From the NCBI GenBank assembly GCA_002411175.1, contig DHRN01000018.1:1-6570 (forward strand): 6,570 nt of DNA, written 5' to 3'. The position numbers and the translations under genes are program-made. Source of the stretch: Anaerolineaceae bacterium UBA5311 (lineage in GTDB: Bacteria; Chloroflexota; Anaerolineae; Anaerolineales; Anaerolineaceae). Shown here in pieces: positions 4,848 to 6,570 of this stretch (position 1 is its first letter; each line of letters begins with the position of its first letter). Under the pieces are notes generated by a model that had not been told where the DNA came from, did no database searches, and was given only the letters and a program-made list of their open reading frames with translations.

Positions 4848-6221
4848 ATGAAGAAAACTTACCTTTTGATCACAGCCATACTTACGCTTAGCATTTTGTT
4901 AAGTGCATGTGTGCCTGCCAGCCCACAAGAGCCAACTGCAACCAACCCCTCTCAAACCTATCCTGGAGGGGAAGATCCTTCGCAACCCTATCCCGGATCC
5001 GAAGAGCCAACAGAACCGATTTCACAAGAAACTGACCTGATCGGCGCGGCATACTATATCACAGACCCTTCGGTCAGCGATGACCACCTGGAGGATCACG
5101 CTGAAGACATCAACGAATTCGCGCTCGATCTTTATCGCCAGCTGGCTAAAATAGAAGGCAACCTGATCTTTTCGCCATACAGCGTTTTCCAGGCGTTTTT
5201 GATGGTTTACGCGGGTGCCGATGCTGAAACCAGGCTCGAAATTGCTGATGCCCTGGACATCGACCTTGACGACGGTGACGCCGTTCATCAATGGATGAAC
5301 GGCTTAAATAAACGGCTCACAGAGCTTCCGGAGTTCTTAAACGAGGACGATCAACCTTTAGTGTTTTATGTTGCCAACGCGCTTTGGGCTCAAAAAGATT
5401 ACCACTTTGAGCAAGCCTTTTTGGATAAACTTTCCGCCAATTACAATGCCGGTTTGAAGCTGGTTGATTATTCCGATCCTGAAGCGGCTCGGCAAATGAT
5501 CAACCTCTGGGTGGCTGCCCAGACTAATGACAAAATTAAAGACCTGATCCCCGGGGGCATGCTGGATGAAATGACCCGCATGGTCATAACCAACGCGGTT
5601 TACTTTAAAGGTGCCTGGCAGCACCGTTTTGACGAGAAAGACACCCAAAAAGCGCCTTTCTACCTGCTTGATGGCAGCCAGGCTGAGGTTGAAATGATGA
5701 GCAACCATTTCAACGGGATGGCGCTGGTGGATGGTTCTCTGACCGTGGTTCGTCTGCCCTATGAGGGTGGAAATTATGCCATGGCGCTGATCATGCCATC
5801 TGATTTTGAGGGTTTTGAATCCAACCTGGATGAAGATGCCCTTGAAGCCATCCTTGAGAGGCTTACCGGCATGTATGCCTCGGTAAATCTTGAGATGCCC
5901 AGGTTTACCACGGAGAGTTCCTTCAGCCTGTCTGAACAGCTTCAGGCGCTTGGGCTGGAGCAGGCTTTTGACCCCAACCGTGCCGATTTCTCGGCTATGA
6001 CCGGGCAGAAAGACCTTTACATCTCGGATGCAATCCATAAAGCCTTCATCGATGTCAATGAAGAAGGCACCGAAGCCGCCGCTGCTACTGCGATCGGGAT
6101 GAGCACCACCTCAATGCCGACAGAGAGCTACGATATTAGCCTGGATCGCCCGTTTATCTACGTGATCTACGAACAAACTACCAATACGATTGTGTTTATG
6201 GGACGCTTTGTCGCTCCATAA
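4848..6221 (+). CDS. Secreted lipoprotein serpin (inhibitory type)
   Basis: The product is 457 residues. A lipoprotein signal peptide ends in the lipobox LLSAC, so Cys21 should be lipidated and the protein anchored at the cell surface. Residues 22-60 form a Pro/Glu/Ser-rich spacer. The serpin domain runs from about 85 to 457. It shows NLIFSPYSV (105-113), TNAVYFKGAW with the breach Trp257, SDAIHKAFIDVNEEGTEAAAAT (hinge; 393-414) and the C-terminal signature SLDRPFIYVIY (431-441). The hinge, with Gly407, Thr408 and the four Ala at 410-413, is that of an inhibitor that can insert its loop. Counting from P15 Gly407 puts P1 at about Thr421 and P1' at Ser422, with nearby Met418 and Met423 as alternatives. 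This suggests elastase- or subtilisin-like targets rather than trypsin-like ones. AGGAG (4837-4841) lies six bases before the ATG, in the same local context as in the GH1 leader. It is probably a single-gene unit between two terminators. Confidence 0.95.
   Translation: MKKTYLLITAILTLSILLSACVPASPQEPTATNPSQTYPGGEDPSQPYPGSEEPTEPISQETDLIGAAYYITDPSVSDDHLEDHAEDINEFALDLYRQLAKIEGNLIFSPYSVFQAFLMVYAGADAETRLEIADALDIDLDDGDAVHQWMNGLNKRLTELPEFLNEDDQPLVFYVANALWAQKDYHFEQAFLDKLSANYNAGLKLVDYSDPEAARQMINLWVAAQTNDKIKDLIPGGMLDEMTRMVITNAVYFKGAWQHRFDEKDTQKAPFYLLDGSQAEVEMMSNHFNGMALVDGSLTVVRLPYEGGNYAMALIMPSDFEGFESNLDEDALEAILERLTGMYASVNLEMPRFTTESSFSLSEQLQALGLEQAFDPNRADFSAMTGQKDLYISDAIHKAFIDVNEEGTEAAAATAIGMSTTSMPTESYDISLDRPFIYVIYEQTTNTIVFMGRFVAP
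4947..5006 (+). repeat. Two 30-bp tandem repeats coding for the serpin spacer
   Basis: Residues 34-43 (PSQTYPGGED) and 44-53 (PSQPYPGSEE) are tandem copies of a ten-residue unit. They lie in the flexible arm between the lipid anchor and the serpin domain. The DNA copies have diverged at several third positions, so the duplication is not brand new. Copy number could set the reach of the domain from the membrane. Confidence 0.75.
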
Positions 6222-6242
6222 GTTGCCTGTCACTTCCCCTAC

Positions 6243-6273
6243 CCCCGCCGGAATTTACCCCGGCGGGGTTTTT
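6243..6273 (+). terminator. Intrinsic terminator after the serpin gene
   Basis: CCCCGCCGG (6243-6251) pairs perfectly with CCGGCGGGG (6260-6268) around an 8-nt loop, followed at once by TTTTT and a further T-rich stretch. It begins about 20 bases past the serpin stop codon. Confidence 0.93.
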
Positions 6274-6379
6274 GTTGTTCTTCGTTTCTACAGGTCTTGC
6301 AAAACACCCCAACCCCAATGACGTGAACCCCAAAAACCAACCTCCCAATAGACCTGCCACGGCCTCCCGCACTCTGGAC

Positions 6380-6540
6380 CGTAGGGAACGTGGCTTGCCC
6401 CGTTCCGGCGAAGCCATCTTTTCGTAGGGAACGCGGCTTACCCCGTTCCGGCGCAGCCATCTTTCCGTAGGGAACTCGGCTTGTCCCGTTCCGGCGAAGC
6501 CATCTTTTCGTAGGGCGAGACGTTTGTACCGGCGAAGCCG
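6380..6540. repeat. 43-bp tandem repeat array with internal dyads
   Basis: Units start at 6380, 6423, 6466 and 6509 with CGTAGGG, exactly 43 bp apart. The first three differ from each other at three or four to seven places. The fourth is shorter and diverged in the middle, reading CGAGACGTTTGT, and keeps only the ends. In unit 1 GGAACG (6385-6390) pairs with CGTTCC (6401-6406), and TGGCTT (6391-6396) pairs with AAGCCA (6411-6416). The two pairings interleave. There are no unique spacers, so it is not a CRISPR array. Frames through it give only repeat peptides and are not genes. The stretch before it (6274-6379) is C-rich and holds nothing I can identify. Confidence 0.88.
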
Positions 6541-6570
6541 TGTATTGAAAACACCTCGAGCTTTCGTCTA

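Noticed and set aside
5022..6038. Minus-strand frames of 89 and 226 residues opposite the serpin gene
   Set aside because: They lie entirely within the serpin coding region on the other strand, with no known domain and no ribosome binding site.
6196..6460. Two 73-residue minus-strand frames at the 3' end
   Set aside because: They translate the 43-bp array into repeated PERGKPRSLR peptide and cross the serpin terminator.
6380..6540. CRISPR array
   Set aside because: The 43-bp units abut each other without unique spacers, and no cas gene is visible.

Overview
The window reads as chromosomal DNA of a free-living bacterium. The best guess is a member of the Chloroflexota, class Anaerolineae. 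That guess rests on gene content (a lipoprotein serpin, an intracellular GH1 glycosidase close to the LacS-like clade, a DUF4173 membrane protein) and on the many short palindromic repeats between genes. It comes from general familiarity, not from a marker gene. There is no tRNA, rRNA, CRISPR array, transposase, integrase or phage gene in view.

Layout. Positions 1-470 are non-coding. They hold three direct repeats with a 151-bp period, each with internal dyad symmetry, then a GC-rich hairpin. A minus-strand gene (471-2138) encodes a roughly 12-helix membrane protein of the DUF4173 type. Its most likely start is a TTG at 2138, which sits under a strong promoter and a strong ribosome binding site. 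A 194-bp divergent region (2139-2332) carries promoters for both directions and an 8-bp perfect inverted repeat whose left arm contains the -10 box of the minus-strand gene. The plus strand then carries a GH1 beta-glycosidase (2333-3658), a repeat-bearing spacer, a YdcF/DUF218-type membrane protein (3841-4611) ending in a textbook terminator, and a secreted serpin lipoprotein (4848-6221) ending in a second textbook terminator. The last 300 bases hold no gene. They contain a 43-bp tandem repeat array (6380-6540) with nested and interleaved inverted repeats.

The genes do not form an obvious single pathway. GH1 works on oligosaccharides in the cytoplasm. The YdcF-like and DUF4173 proteins are membrane proteins of poorly known role. 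The serpin is predicted to be surface-anchored and to trap serine (or cysteine) proteases outside the cell. Each plus-strand gene has its own ribosome binding site, and terminators or repeat-rich spacers separate them, so they look like separate or weakly coupled transcription units. I see no convincing new multi-gene system. The items most worth a second look are the two repeat families at the ends, the regulatory architecture of the divergent region, the possible pseudoknot over the DUF4173 ribosome binding site, and the lipoprotein serpin with a well-preserved inhibitory hinge.
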